From: an uncultured Cyclobacteriaceae bacterium
GTDB lineage: Bacteria > Bacteroidota > Bacteroidia > Cytophagales > Cyclobacteriaceae
Direction of reading: 5' to 3'
DNA length: 36,119 bases
Assembly (NCBI GenBank): GCA_937958005.1
Contig: CALGOB010000126.1
Location: forward strand, 1 to 36,119
This document shows positions 15,786-22,225 of the stretch, piece after piece; the stretch's first letter is position 1, and every line of letters starts with the position of its first letter. The notes below the pieces were generated by a model. The model was not told the origin of the DNA and did not search any database. It saw only the letters and a program-made list of their open reading frames with translations. Both the position numbers and the translations under genes were made by a program.

Positions 15786-16982
15786 CTTTAATTTTTCTGA
15801 AACTTCTTTCAGTGCTTTTTTATATTTGATAGCTGTTTTTTCTTCTTTTTTTCTTTTCTTCTTGTGTATAATATTAATCACTAGTATGGTGATTAATAGA
15901 ATTAGCACAAAAGCTATTACAAAATAGAGAATTAAGTTTTGCCTTTTATGTTCTTCATTTTTTACTAGCTCGTTTTGAAAATCTTGCTTAGCCTTTAATA
16001 TGGATTCTTTTTTGTATTTATTAATAAGTTTTTCACGTTCCATTAATAATTTAGTTTGAAGATCATATCCTTCCATTAAAATAGGTGTTGCTTGTAACTT
16101 ATTTTGCATTTTATAACAAGATGCAAGGGTTTTATATACATCAATATCCTCCACTTCTTGAAACTGTAATTTGGGGAAAATTTCTAATGCTTTACTTAAA
16201 TGCGAAATAGCTAACTTGTACAAGCCTCTAGAAAGATAGATCTCTCCTAAGTTCTGATATGCTTTAAATCTGTATTCTATATTTTTAGTTGATGCTAGTG
16301 TTTTACCGTAATAATCTATAGCCGTTGCAGTATCTTTTTTTAACTCGTATACCTTTCCTAGATTGAGGTAAGCCTTTTTGTTTAAATCTAAGGTATTAGC
16401 TTTTTTAAAATAGACAGTAGCTTCTCCAAAGTCTTCTATATCTTTCTGGATTAAACCTAGTTGATTCAATGCCCTAATTTGAAGCTTTTCATTGTTATTA
16501 ATATAACCAATTCTAAGAGCCTCTAACCCATCCACAATTGCTAGGTCATGTAGAGCTTTATGTTTATATGCAATGGCTCTATCAATTAAGCTGTTGCCTT
16601 TTGAAACTTCATTAGCCCATAATTTAATTGCTTGTGTTTGATGGTCTATAGCTTCTTTATACAAGCCTGTGTTTCTGTAAATAGCACCAATATTACCGTT
16701 GGCTCTGGCTTTGCATTTATCTATAGTATAAGATTTTTCTGCTTGTAAATAATAATTTACTGCTTCCGAGTAGTCATGTGATACTTGGTAACAATAGGCA
16801 ATGAGATACAATGCATCCCCTTTTGTATTCGTATTTGAAGTTTTTTCAGAAACAAGGCGACTCACTAATATAGCAGAGTCATAATTTTCTTTACCCAGTA
16901 ATGAGTACGCATCATCTAAATTTTGGGATAGAGCAACAAAAGAACATAGATAGAGATAATAAAAAATGATGATCTTTTTCAA
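15777..16982 (-). CDS. Secreted/membrane-anchored TPR protein with C-terminal helix and coiled coil
   Basis: About 401 residues with a TTG start at 16982, where MKKIIIFYYLYLCSFVALSQ forms a clean signal peptide; the reading frame stays open to 17051 but only with another TTG inside a terminator. Many tetratricopeptide repeats follow (for example GNIGAIYRNTGLYKEAIDH and NLGEIYLSRGLYKLAISH). One membrane helix (LILYFVIAFVLILLITILVI) lies near the C-terminus, then a short basic coiled coil. The layout is that of Bacteroidota TPR sensor proteins, but no histidine kinase or HTH output domain is attached. A role in protein interaction or signalling is inferred. Confidence 0.75.
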   Translation of the reverse strand: MKKIIIFYYLYLCSFVALSQNLDDAYSLLGKENYDSAILVSRLVSEKTSNTNTKGDALYLIAYCYQVSHDYSEAVNYYLQAEKSYTIDKCKARANGNIGAIYRNTGLYKEAIDHQTQAIKLWANEVSKGNSLIDRAIAYKHKALHDLAIVDGLEALRIGYINNNEKLQIRALNQLGLIQKDIEDFGEATVYFKKANTLDLNKKAYLNLGKVYELKKDTATAIDYYGKTLASTKNIEYRFKAYQNLGEIYLSRGLYKLAISHLSKALEIFPKLQFQEVEDIDVYKTLASCYKMQNKLQATPILMEGYDLQTKLLMEREKLINKYKKESILKAKQDFQNELVKNEEHKRQNLILYFVIAFVLILLITILVINIIHKKKRKKEEKTAIKYKKALKEVSEKLKSI

Positions 16983-17051
16983 TGTATTACGAATTAGTTT
17001 GTTTGTAAAAGTGACTGGTAATATATTGTTTTTTTGTTTTTGATCGCACAA

Positions 17052-17089
17052 AAAAAAAGGACTATCTAGTCTTTTAATAGTCCTTTTTT
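17052..17089. terminator. Bidirectional terminator between small lipoprotein and TPR gene
   Basis: AAAAAAGGACTAT and ATAGTCCTTTTTT form a 13-bp stem with an 11-nt loop. A/T runs on both sides allow termination on either strand. It separates the small lipoprotein gene from the TPR gene, so the TPR gene needs its own start signal. Confidence 0.8.
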
Positions 17090-17115
17090 ATCATCTCATA
17101 TCATTTGATAATTAA

Positions 17116-17295
17116 TCAATCATTACATTCACATTTCTCTGGTTTGTGAATTACTTCATCTTCACCATCACCAGCGCTTTCTACTTCCATAATTTCATGT
17201 TTATCCAGTTCTTCCAATGTATTATCTTCACAAGAAAAGGTTAGACCCAATAAAATAAATACGCATACAATTATTATTCTCTTTTTCATCTTCAT
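17116..17295 (-). CDS. Small lipoprotein (59 residues) with Cys-containing tail
   Basis: Starts MKMKKRIIIVCVF (or at the second Met, 17289). A lipobox LTFSCED gives C22, followed by about 37 residues rich in Asp/Glu and Gly and ending KPEKCECND. Two Cys in the last five residues are unusual for a short lipoprotein. It is divergently transcribed from the LanC-like gene; a precursor-peptide role is conceivable but the lipoprotein signal argues against it. A strong terminator follows its stop codon. Confidence 0.6.
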   Translation of the reverse strand: MKMKKRIIIVCVFILLGLTFSCEDNTLEELDKHEIMEVESAGDGEDEVIHKPEKCECND

Positions 17296-17393
17296 AAAAA
17301 TTATTAGTTAGTTAATTTTATTAACCACAATTTAAAGATTACTGACTTGGTGTAATCGGTAAATAACAATGCACAGTTTTCGGTTACAATTCT

Positions 17394-18176
17394 ATGCCAG
17401 AAGTAATCGAAAAAGATTTGACTCATGATGTAATTGGTGGTAATGCTGGTTTAATACTAGCTTTGAATAGTTTAGTTGACTCAAAAGAATTTTCTGAAAA
17501 AGCAAAAAATATTATCATTCTAGCAGCAAACAACTTACTAACAAAAGTGAAAATCACAAATAATTTACCTCAGTGGGGAAAAGAAATGTTATTAGGTTAC
17601 TCTCATGGTAATGCTGGTTATGCACATGCCTTTAGCATAGCAAATGAAATTAAACCAGATAAAAATTACATAAAAATTATTGAGAATCTCATTAAATCTG
17701 AAAACAAGTTTTTTGATGAAACTTATCATAACTGGCCTGATTTTAGATATGATGATTCCACAGCAGAGGGTAAAAGGTTTGTGTCTGCTTGGTGTCATGG
17801 AGCTCCAGGAATAGGTTTAGGGAGATTAAAATTATGGGAATCATCAAAAGCAGATGAATACTTGAATGATTATAAAAATGCCATCAATGGATTAGAAAAA
17901 TCACAAGAAAGAAATAGTTATTGCCTTTGTCATGGAATGTCAGGAAATATTGAATTAGTATTGTCAGGCATGGAGATTGGTGTAATCAATAAAGAACTTT
18001 ATTATGAATCATTCATTGATAATATGATTGATTCGATTCATAATGATCTATTGTCTAACAGACATCCTCAATTGCTAGGACCAGAACTAATGACAGGCTT
18101 GTCTGGCATATGTTTTCAGTTATTAAGAATTCTTAACCCTAAAAATGTACCTAGTGTATTAACACTTTCAAAATGA
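17394..18176 (+). CDS. LanC-like cyclase domain, N-terminally shortened
   Basis: A 260-residue protein with LanC-type toroid repeats: DVIGGNAGLILAL near residue 11, LGYSHGNAGYAHAF near 65, SAWCHGAPGIGLGRL near 130, CLCHGMSGNIELVL near 178 and MTGLSGICFQLLRIL near 232. Known: LanC and LanM cyclases bind zinc through Cys in the WCxG motif and the Cys-His of CHG; all three residues are present. Full LanC domains are about 400 residues, so at least one N-terminal repeat is missing. An in-frame TAA at 17364 rules out a longer frame, so it is probably a truncated LanM or LanC gene. Its stop overlaps the PAP2 start as ATGA. No LanM dehydratase was seen. Confidence 0.72.
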   Translation: MPEVIEKDLTHDVIGGNAGLILALNSLVDSKEFSEKAKNIIILAANNLLTKVKITNNLPQWGKEMLLGYSHGNAGYAHAFSIANEIKPDKNYIKIIENLIKSENKFFDETYHNWPDFRYDDSTAEGKRFVSAWCHGAPGIGLGRLKLWESSKADEYLNDYKNAINGLEKSQERNSYCLCHGMSGNIELVLSGMEIGVINKELYYESFIDNMIDSIHNDLLSNRHPQLLGPELMTGLSGICFQLLRILNPKNVPSVLTLSK

Positions 18177-18784
18177 AAAATTTAAGTAATAAAGCTATAC
18201 TTATTGGATTGTCATCAATATTCTTTTTTGCAATAATCTCCTATTTTTTGTTGGATCAATCTTTAAGTAAGATCATTGGTGCAAATTATGAAAATAGTCT
18301 GATTTGGCTATCAGTTACGCAATTAGGTGACACTATTATTTCCTACTTTATTTTAGGATTAATAATGGTAGGTTTTTTTCTCGGTCGCTATGTTTTCAAA
18401 ATGAAAATTAAACCTGCTTTAGTGCTAATGATAATATATAGTTATTTGACATCAACAGTTATCATTCAACTAATGAAAAGATGGGTGCCCCGTTATAGAC
18501 CGATATTGTTGGATGAAGGATTTTATGGATTTACTTTTAATAGTAATTTTATAGAAAATACGGATTCTTTTCCCTCACTCCATACTGGTGTAATTGCATC
18601 GGTATTATTCCCTATATTGTTTCAATATAGAAAAGCAAGTATCTACATTCTTGCTATAATTACGTCTGTTGCATTAAGTAGGGTCATGTTAAACCTACAT
18701 TATATTAGCGATGTATTGTTTTCTATATTCTTAGTAGGAAGTATAAACTACATATTATATAGCTTTATCAAAAAAGACTTATAG
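18173..18784 (+). CDS. PAP2-superfamily membrane phosphatase
   Basis: A 203-residue membrane protein with the three PAP2 signatures: KRWVPRYRP near residue 101 (K-x6-RP), FPSLHTG near 133 (PSGH variant) and SRVMLNLHYISDVL near 168 (SR-x5-H-x3-D). About six membrane helices surround them. Known: family members hydrolyse lipid phosphates such as undecaprenyl pyrophosphate or phosphatidate. The start codon overlaps the stop of the LanC-like gene, so the two are translationally coupled, although a shared pathway is unclear. The PSLH spelling replaces Gly by Leu but keeps the catalytic His. Confidence 0.9.
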   Translation: MKNLSNKAILIGLSSIFFFAIISYFLLDQSLSKIIGANYENSLIWLSVTQLGDTIISYFILGLIMVGFFLGRYVFKMKIKPALVLMIIYSYLTSTVIIQLMKRWVPRYRPILLDEGFYGFTFNSNFIENTDSFPSLHTGVIASVLFPILFQYRKASIYILAIITSVALSRVMLNLHYISDVLFSIFLVGSINYILYSFIKKDL

Positions 18785-18823
18785 AGTTAAGTTTTACCTT
18801 CCGATATTTTATTTCTATGTTTT

Positions 18824-18920
18824 TTTAATCCCTAAGGGATATTAATTCCCCGACTCTTGAGTCGATCATTAAATTATTGCCCATAGATACCCCGTACCCT
18901 TGGGTCGGGGTTGGTTCATT
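18824..18920 (-). repeat. Hairpin-rich dispersed repeat, copy 2 (97 bp)
   Basis: Second copy of the element at 14389-14499, identical over its length apart from lacking 14 nt (the GGGCGCCC hairpin segment). It retains ATCCC-TAA-GGGAT, GACTC-TT-GAGTC and the long ACCCCG...CGGGGT hairpin. On the minus strand its mini-ORF is in frame with the gene at 19054, so the repeat supplies the last 16 residues of that protein. Confidence 0.85.
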
Positions 18921-19054
18921 CCAATTATAAGTCCAACAATCCCTAAACAGAAGCAAACACATATCCATAGAAATAAATTGTAAGAATCAATAATTAGACG
19001 ATAGAAAAATGTAAATAAAAAGATAGTAAAACCTATATATTGCCAAATTACCAT
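18869..19054 (-). CDS. Small two-helix membrane protein with repeat-encoded C-terminus
   Basis: A 61-residue protein with two hydrophobic segments (WQYIGFTIFLFTFFYRLII and FLWICVCFCLGIVGLIIG). Residues 46-61, starting MNQPRPKG, are encoded by the dispersed repeat. The start codon overlaps the stop of the preceding (frameshifted) DoxX-like frame as ATGGTAA, suggesting coupling in the original operon. The original C-terminus has probably been replaced by repeat insertion (inference). Function unknown. Confidence 0.45.
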   Translation of the reverse strand: MVIWQYIGFTIFLFTFFYRLIIDSYNLFLWICVCFCLGIVGLIIGMNQPRPKGTGYLWAII

Positions 19055-19510
19055 TTTTCGACACTATTCCTGTTATTTTTAATTAAAGGTTCTAGATTAA
19101 TTATAATTCTAAGCTGATCCCATTCCCAAAATAGAAGTAATACACTTCCAATTAACATAAGACCAGTGATGATAAAAGTATATCCAAACTCATAGGATAT
19201 TGTAATGACGAAAATGTTGGTGATTACAGGTAAATAGACAGTCCAATCCTAATTTCGAATATCGCTGTGTCATCAATAAGAATCCAGCAATTAGTTGAGT
19301 AATACCGATAAATTGCCAGTAAATTCCTGATTGATATAGTGTTTCGAAAAAGTGCCACGCAGAATAAATAGGCATATCTTCTCCGCTAATAGCAGTGAAG
19401 CGATTTCCTTTAATTTTTATAATGCTTGCAAACACGAATGTACCACCGATTAGATACCTCAAATAGATTACAATAATCTGTAATAATTTGCTCTCTTTTA
19501 TTTTGAACAT
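19048..19510 (-). pseudogene. DoxX-like membrane protein, frameshifted
   Basis: The first 90 residues (from MFKIKESKLLQIIVIYLRYL, via GITQLIAGFLLMTQRYSKLG) look like a DoxX-type four-helix membrane protein. Near 19235 the frame changes. The original frame ends at 19190 with a non-hydrophobic tail, while another frame continues YLPVITNIFVITISYEFGYT, a further helix (LMLIGSVLLLFWEWDQL) and a tail ending NSVEKW at 19048. A single indel explains this. Restored, it would be about 153 residues, normal for the family. A sequencing error cannot be excluded. Confidence 0.6.
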
Positions 19511-19643
19511 AGGATGTTTTTTTGTGTTTAAAGGCTTGATGAAATATATTTTTTTTTCAATATGTCATATAACGCAAAACGATTATGTAAAAATAATCAA
19601 AAGTAAAAAATTGCAAATAGTAATATTTCATACAAAAGGGGTC

Positions 19644-19738
19644 TTAGGGCATCTCCCTAACAAGTTGCAATGCGGAGGTAAATAATCGATTTTTCGATTC
19701 TTTTCCGGAGTGTTGCATACTTGCACTGCAAAGCACTC
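19644..19738 (+). other. Noncoding stretch with three small hairpins
   Basis: Hairpins TTAGGG-CATCT-CCCTAA (19644-19660), AATCGA...TCGATT (19684-19699) and GAGTGTTGCA...TGCAA-AG-CACTC (19708-19738) follow each other in a region without a credible gene. They precede the interleaved stems at 19820-19915. Together they may form one structured RNA or a leader; the strand is assumed from the downstream T-run. Confidence 0.35.
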
Positions 19739-19819
19739 GTAACATTTCAATCAAAATTCAATTGAAAATAGTTTTCCAGAAAGAATTGAAATCTTATGTA
19801 AAATCATGATAACATATCA

Positions 19820-19915
19820 TTGACTTTCCAACATATAGAATAAGAGGTACTTAATTGAAGGATTCAACTTCGCCTCGGTGTATGTTGGAAAGTCAACCTT
19901 TATTAAGTGCCTCTT
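19820..19915 (+). promoter_or_regulatory. Interleaved double inverted repeat, possible attenuator or pseudoknot
   Basis: Four segments in the order A-B-A'-B'. A is TTGACTTTCCAACATA (19820-19835) and A' is TATGTTGGAAAGTCAA (19881-19896), a perfect 16-bp match. B is AAGAGGTACTTAAT (19842-19855) and B' is ATTAAGTGCCTCTT (19902-19915), 14 bp with one G-U pair. B' runs straight into a T-tract, so B-B' would act as a terminator on the plus strand and A-A' would exclude it, the layout of an antiterminator switch. If both form together they make a long pseudoknot. A small ORF starts 21 bp downstream (19936). Confidence 0.55.
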
Positions 19916-19935
19916 TTTGTATCTAACAATTCATT

Positions 19936-20198
19936 ATGAATGTTGTGTGTAGTCATTGTAAAAAGGAATGGAAAGGACTAGATCATTTACGTAAAGACTT
20001 TAAACAGGGAGATTTTATTTTATATTCAATTACACTGCTGCAACTCGTAAGGGACTCATCATAAAATTCAGACACTTTCCATATCCTAAATTACAATTAT
20101 GTAAATCAATTTTGTATTTGCACTTGCACACCAATATGTTCATCAAACCAGAAGACTATTCAAATAATATTATGAATAAAATCAATGAAGATGAATAG
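19936..20198 (+). pseudogene. Small ORF with CxxC motif, probably frameshifted
   Basis: From ATG the frame reads MNVVCSHCKKEWKGLDHLRK and stops at 20064 after 43 codons. From about 20040 another frame continues with coding-like sequence (ATRKGLIIKFRHFPYPKLQL, then FIKPEDYSNNIMNKINEDE) to TAG at 20198. A hairpin terminator follows 9 bp later, which supports a single transcription unit. The N-terminal CSHC could be half of a zinc knuckle. No family recognised. A small protein overlapping an unrelated frame is the alternative. Confidence 0.35.
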
Positions 20199-20206
20199 GT
20201 TGATTT

Positions 20207-20239
20207 AAATAAAACCTTCCCAGAGGAAAGGTTTATTTA
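20207..20239 (+). terminator. Terminator-like hairpin after the small CxxC ORF
   Basis: AAATAAAACCTTCC and GGAAAGGTTTATTT pair with small bulges around CAGA. The A/T-rich ends fit an intrinsic terminator for the plus-strand ORF ending at 20198, and could also serve the convergent ParE transcript. Confidence 0.55.
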
Positions 20240-20299
20240 GGAGTATATGCGGTATTCCATTATCAGTATATCAGTTTAGAATTAAAATTTGATTAAAAT

Positions 20300-20608
20300 T
20301 TATTCAAATTCTAAATTCTCTTGATTTCGATAAGCACTTAAAACTCTTTCGATGTAAACACCATCAGGAAGGGGCGTATAATAGATGTAATATCAATGAC
20401 TAGGATAAGGAAATCTTCTTAAATCTTGGATCAAGTGATCTTTAGAAACACCAATATTGGGAGAATCTGCTACGAGTTGCAGCAAGGTAAAAATATAATC
20501 TATGAAATTATCAGCAACATCTGTGCTTTTGGTCTTTCTAAAAATAAAATCCCAAATATCACCTAAATCTTGTCTGGCAAGATCGGAAATTTCATAAGGT
20601 GCAGACAT
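20300..20608 (-). pseudogene. ParE/RelE-type toxin interrupted by an in-frame stop
   Basis: The frame starts MSAPYEISDLARQDLGDIWD, typical of ParE (first strand, then helix), and continues to RRFPYPSH at codon 71. A TGA at 20393-20395 interrupts it, after which the same frame goes on with YYIYYTPLPDGVYIERVLSA to TAA at 20300. That second part is the expected ParE C-terminal sheet (YxIxYxP...GVxIxRVL). Restored length 102 codons, normal for the family. The antitoxin gene lies 12 bp upstream. The truncated product lacks the strands that form the toxin core, so it is probably inactive. Confidence 0.75.
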
Positions 20609-20620
20609 GTACTAAAACGA

Positions 20621-20797
20621 CTACTTTGAGGTTAAACCATGCCGTTTACGGGCATTCACTTTGATGTCATCAGCAGTTACTTTGCTATAACCGCTAGCCT
20701 TGGCATCAGTAATCATCTTGCGAAATTCCTTAGCTGAATAACCAATTTCAGTTGATTCAACTTGCGGAATATTTTCGTTTTGATTTTCTAATTTCAT
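20621..20797 (-). CDS. Small antitoxin of the ParE pair
   Basis: A 58-residue protein starting MKLENQNENIPQVESTEIGY and ending VNARKRHGLTSK. It is placed directly before the ParE-like frame with a 12-bp gap, the usual antitoxin-toxin order. The sequence is helical and charged with a basic C-terminus, suited to wrapping around a ParE toxin. It has no recognised DNA-binding domain and no family was assigned with confidence. It appears intact although the toxin is interrupted. Confidence 0.6.
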   Translation of the reverse strand: MKLENQNENIPQVESTEIGYSAKEFRKMITDAKASGYSKVTADDIKVNARKRHGLTSK

Positions 20798-21036
20798 ATG
20801 GTAAAGATACTTATTTAATTATTTATAAGTGAATTCGTATCAAAATGATAAGTTTTATATAGAATAAGTATGAGTAGATAAAAGATATAGATTAATTCTG
20901 AAAGAAAAAGGTGGAGATTAATCCTCCCTCAATTTCGTGGAATTAATTCTTAATTGATAAGCATAATCACCCATATACTCTTCTGCAAGAATAAGTATTA
21001 CAAACCCATTCTGGCCTATTTTTCGTATCTTTACAT

Positions 21037-21168
21037 ATGGACGTAGTAAAAGAAGCGAAAAGGGCAGAGAGAGCAGTTAAAAAAGCCCTAAAAGAGATCA
21101 AAGAGAGAAAGTCTAAGACAGAAAACCTAAAACCATTACCACAGGTATTAGAAGCAGGTGAGTTATAA
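21037..21168 (+). CDS. Tiny basic protein, candidate antitoxin of the zeta pair
   Basis: A 43-residue protein beginning MDVVKEAKRAERAVKKALKE, highly helical and Lys-rich. Its last four codons overlap the GTG start of the zeta-toxin gene (21158), so both are translated from one message. It is unlike the classical epsilon antitoxin in sequence. A second copy of the same coding sequence is found at 21954-22073. Function as antitoxin is inferred from position and co-duplication. Confidence 0.55.
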   Translation: MDVVKEAKRAERAVKKALKEIKERKSKTENLKPLPQVLEAGEL

Positions 21169-21796
21169 TAAACCACGGCTATTCATCATAGCTGGTGCCA
21201 ATGGAGCAGGTAAATCAAGTACTAGCAAATCAATACTAGAGCCTTATGACCTCACAGCATTTGACTGGGATGAGGCGTTTTACGATAGATGGTCAAAGTT
21301 TGGTTTTGATCCTATCATCATGCAAGGAGTCAGGCATTCTACTAGCAGCTTTTTCAGGGAAAAAATTGATGAATCTTTAAAGAATCAAACTGATTTTGCA
21401 TTTGAAACCAATTTCCATGTTAGCTCTTTATTCAAGATCACTGAAGAATTTCAAGAAGCAGGATTTGAGATAAACTTGTATTTCTTATTAGTATCAGATG
21501 TGAAAACCTGTAAAGAGCGTGTTAAATATAGAGTTGAAAAAGAAAAGGGCCATTTTGTGAGTGAACCTACTATTGAAAACAGGTTTCTTTCTGGGTTGAA
21601 AAACTTTAACGAGAATTTTAGATATTTTAACCAGCTTACCATCCTAGATACATCACTTGATCATGATACTGAACTGATTGCAGCATTTGAAAATGGAGAA
21701 GTAAAGACTACTGAAAAAGACTTACCTATCCAGGTCCAAGAATATCTGCCAGATATTGTTGCGGCATTGGTGGTTCATAATACTTCTTTAAAATAG
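21158..21796 (+). CDS. Zeta-toxin-family P-loop kinase
   Basis: A 212-residue protein with GTG start. The Walker A motif is IIAGANGAGKSST near residue 11. It is followed by DWDEAFYDRW, FAFETNFHVSSLFKI and the basic segment CKERVKYRVEKEKGHFV, the usual order in zeta-like kinases of Bacteroidota. Known: zeta toxins phosphorylate UDP-N-acetylglucosamine and related sugars, blocking wall synthesis. The upstream overlapping 43-residue gene is the likely antitoxin. A degraded copy of the same pair follows at 21954. Confidence 0.85.
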   Translation: MSYNKPRLFIIAGANGAGKSSTSKSILEPYDLTAFDWDEAFYDRWSKFGFDPIIMQGVRHSTSSFFREKIDESLKNQTDFAFETNFHVSSLFKITEEFQEAGFEINLYFLLVSDVKTCKERVKYRVEKEKGHFVSEPTIENRFLSGLKNFNENFRYFNQLTILDTSLDHDTELIAAFENGEVKTTEKDLPIQVQEYLPDIVAALVVHNTSLK

Positions 21797-21872
21797 TTTT
21801 ATCTATCGTTTGATACTTTTATTGTAATAATCTGATTATCAAAATATTGAAAAGTCCTGTCGGGACTACTTT

Positions 21873-21919
21873 AATCAGAGTGAGAGTAACAAGCGAGAGC
21901 GAGGAACTTCACTTTGATT
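21873..21919. other. Imperfect 11-bp inverted repeat between the two zeta copies
   Basis: AATCAGAGTGA (21873-21883) pairs with TCACTTTGATT (21909-21919) with one mismatch (G-U possible), around a purine-rich loop. A smaller AGTCC-TGTC-GGGACT hairpin lies just before it (21852-21866). It may terminate the zeta transcript. Confidence 0.35.
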
Positions 21920-21953
21920 CTCTTAATTAACTTTCAAACTCTTATGGATACAA

Positions 21954-22173
21954 ATAGACGTAGTAAAAGAAGCGAAAAGGGTAGAGAAAGCTATCAATAA
22001 AGCTTTAAAAGAGATTAAACAGAAAAGGTCTAAGCAAAACGACCCACAGGTTACAGAAGCTGGTAAATTATAATAAGCCTCAATTATTTATCGTAGCTGG
22101 TGCTAATGGGGCTGATAAGTCAAGTACTAGCAAATCATTACTAGAACCTTATAATCTCCAGGCGTTTGATTGG
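21954..22173 (+). pseudogene. Degenerate second copy of the zeta antitoxin/toxin start
   Basis: From 21954 the frame (ATA instead of ATG) reads DVVKEAKRVEKAINKALKEI, matching the antitoxin at 21037, and ends at 22073. Overlapping it, a zeta-like frame reads PQLFIVAGANGADKSSTSKS, in which the conserved Gly before the Walker A Lys is Asp. Homology stops at about AFDW (22173), after which the frame runs into the 3' end of the GyrB-like gene. The start codon loss, the Walker A change and the truncation show a decayed tandem duplicate. Confidence 0.8.
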
Positions 22174-22225
22174 CACCATCGTAATAAGCTTTTACCCTAC
22201 TTACTTAGTCTTTTTTTAAGATTAT

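Noticed and set aside
14389-18920. Repeat pair as ends of a composite transposon enclosing the LanC/TPR region
   Set aside because: The copies are short, lack a transposase between them and occur in the same orientation at gene 3' ends; no target duplication is visible.
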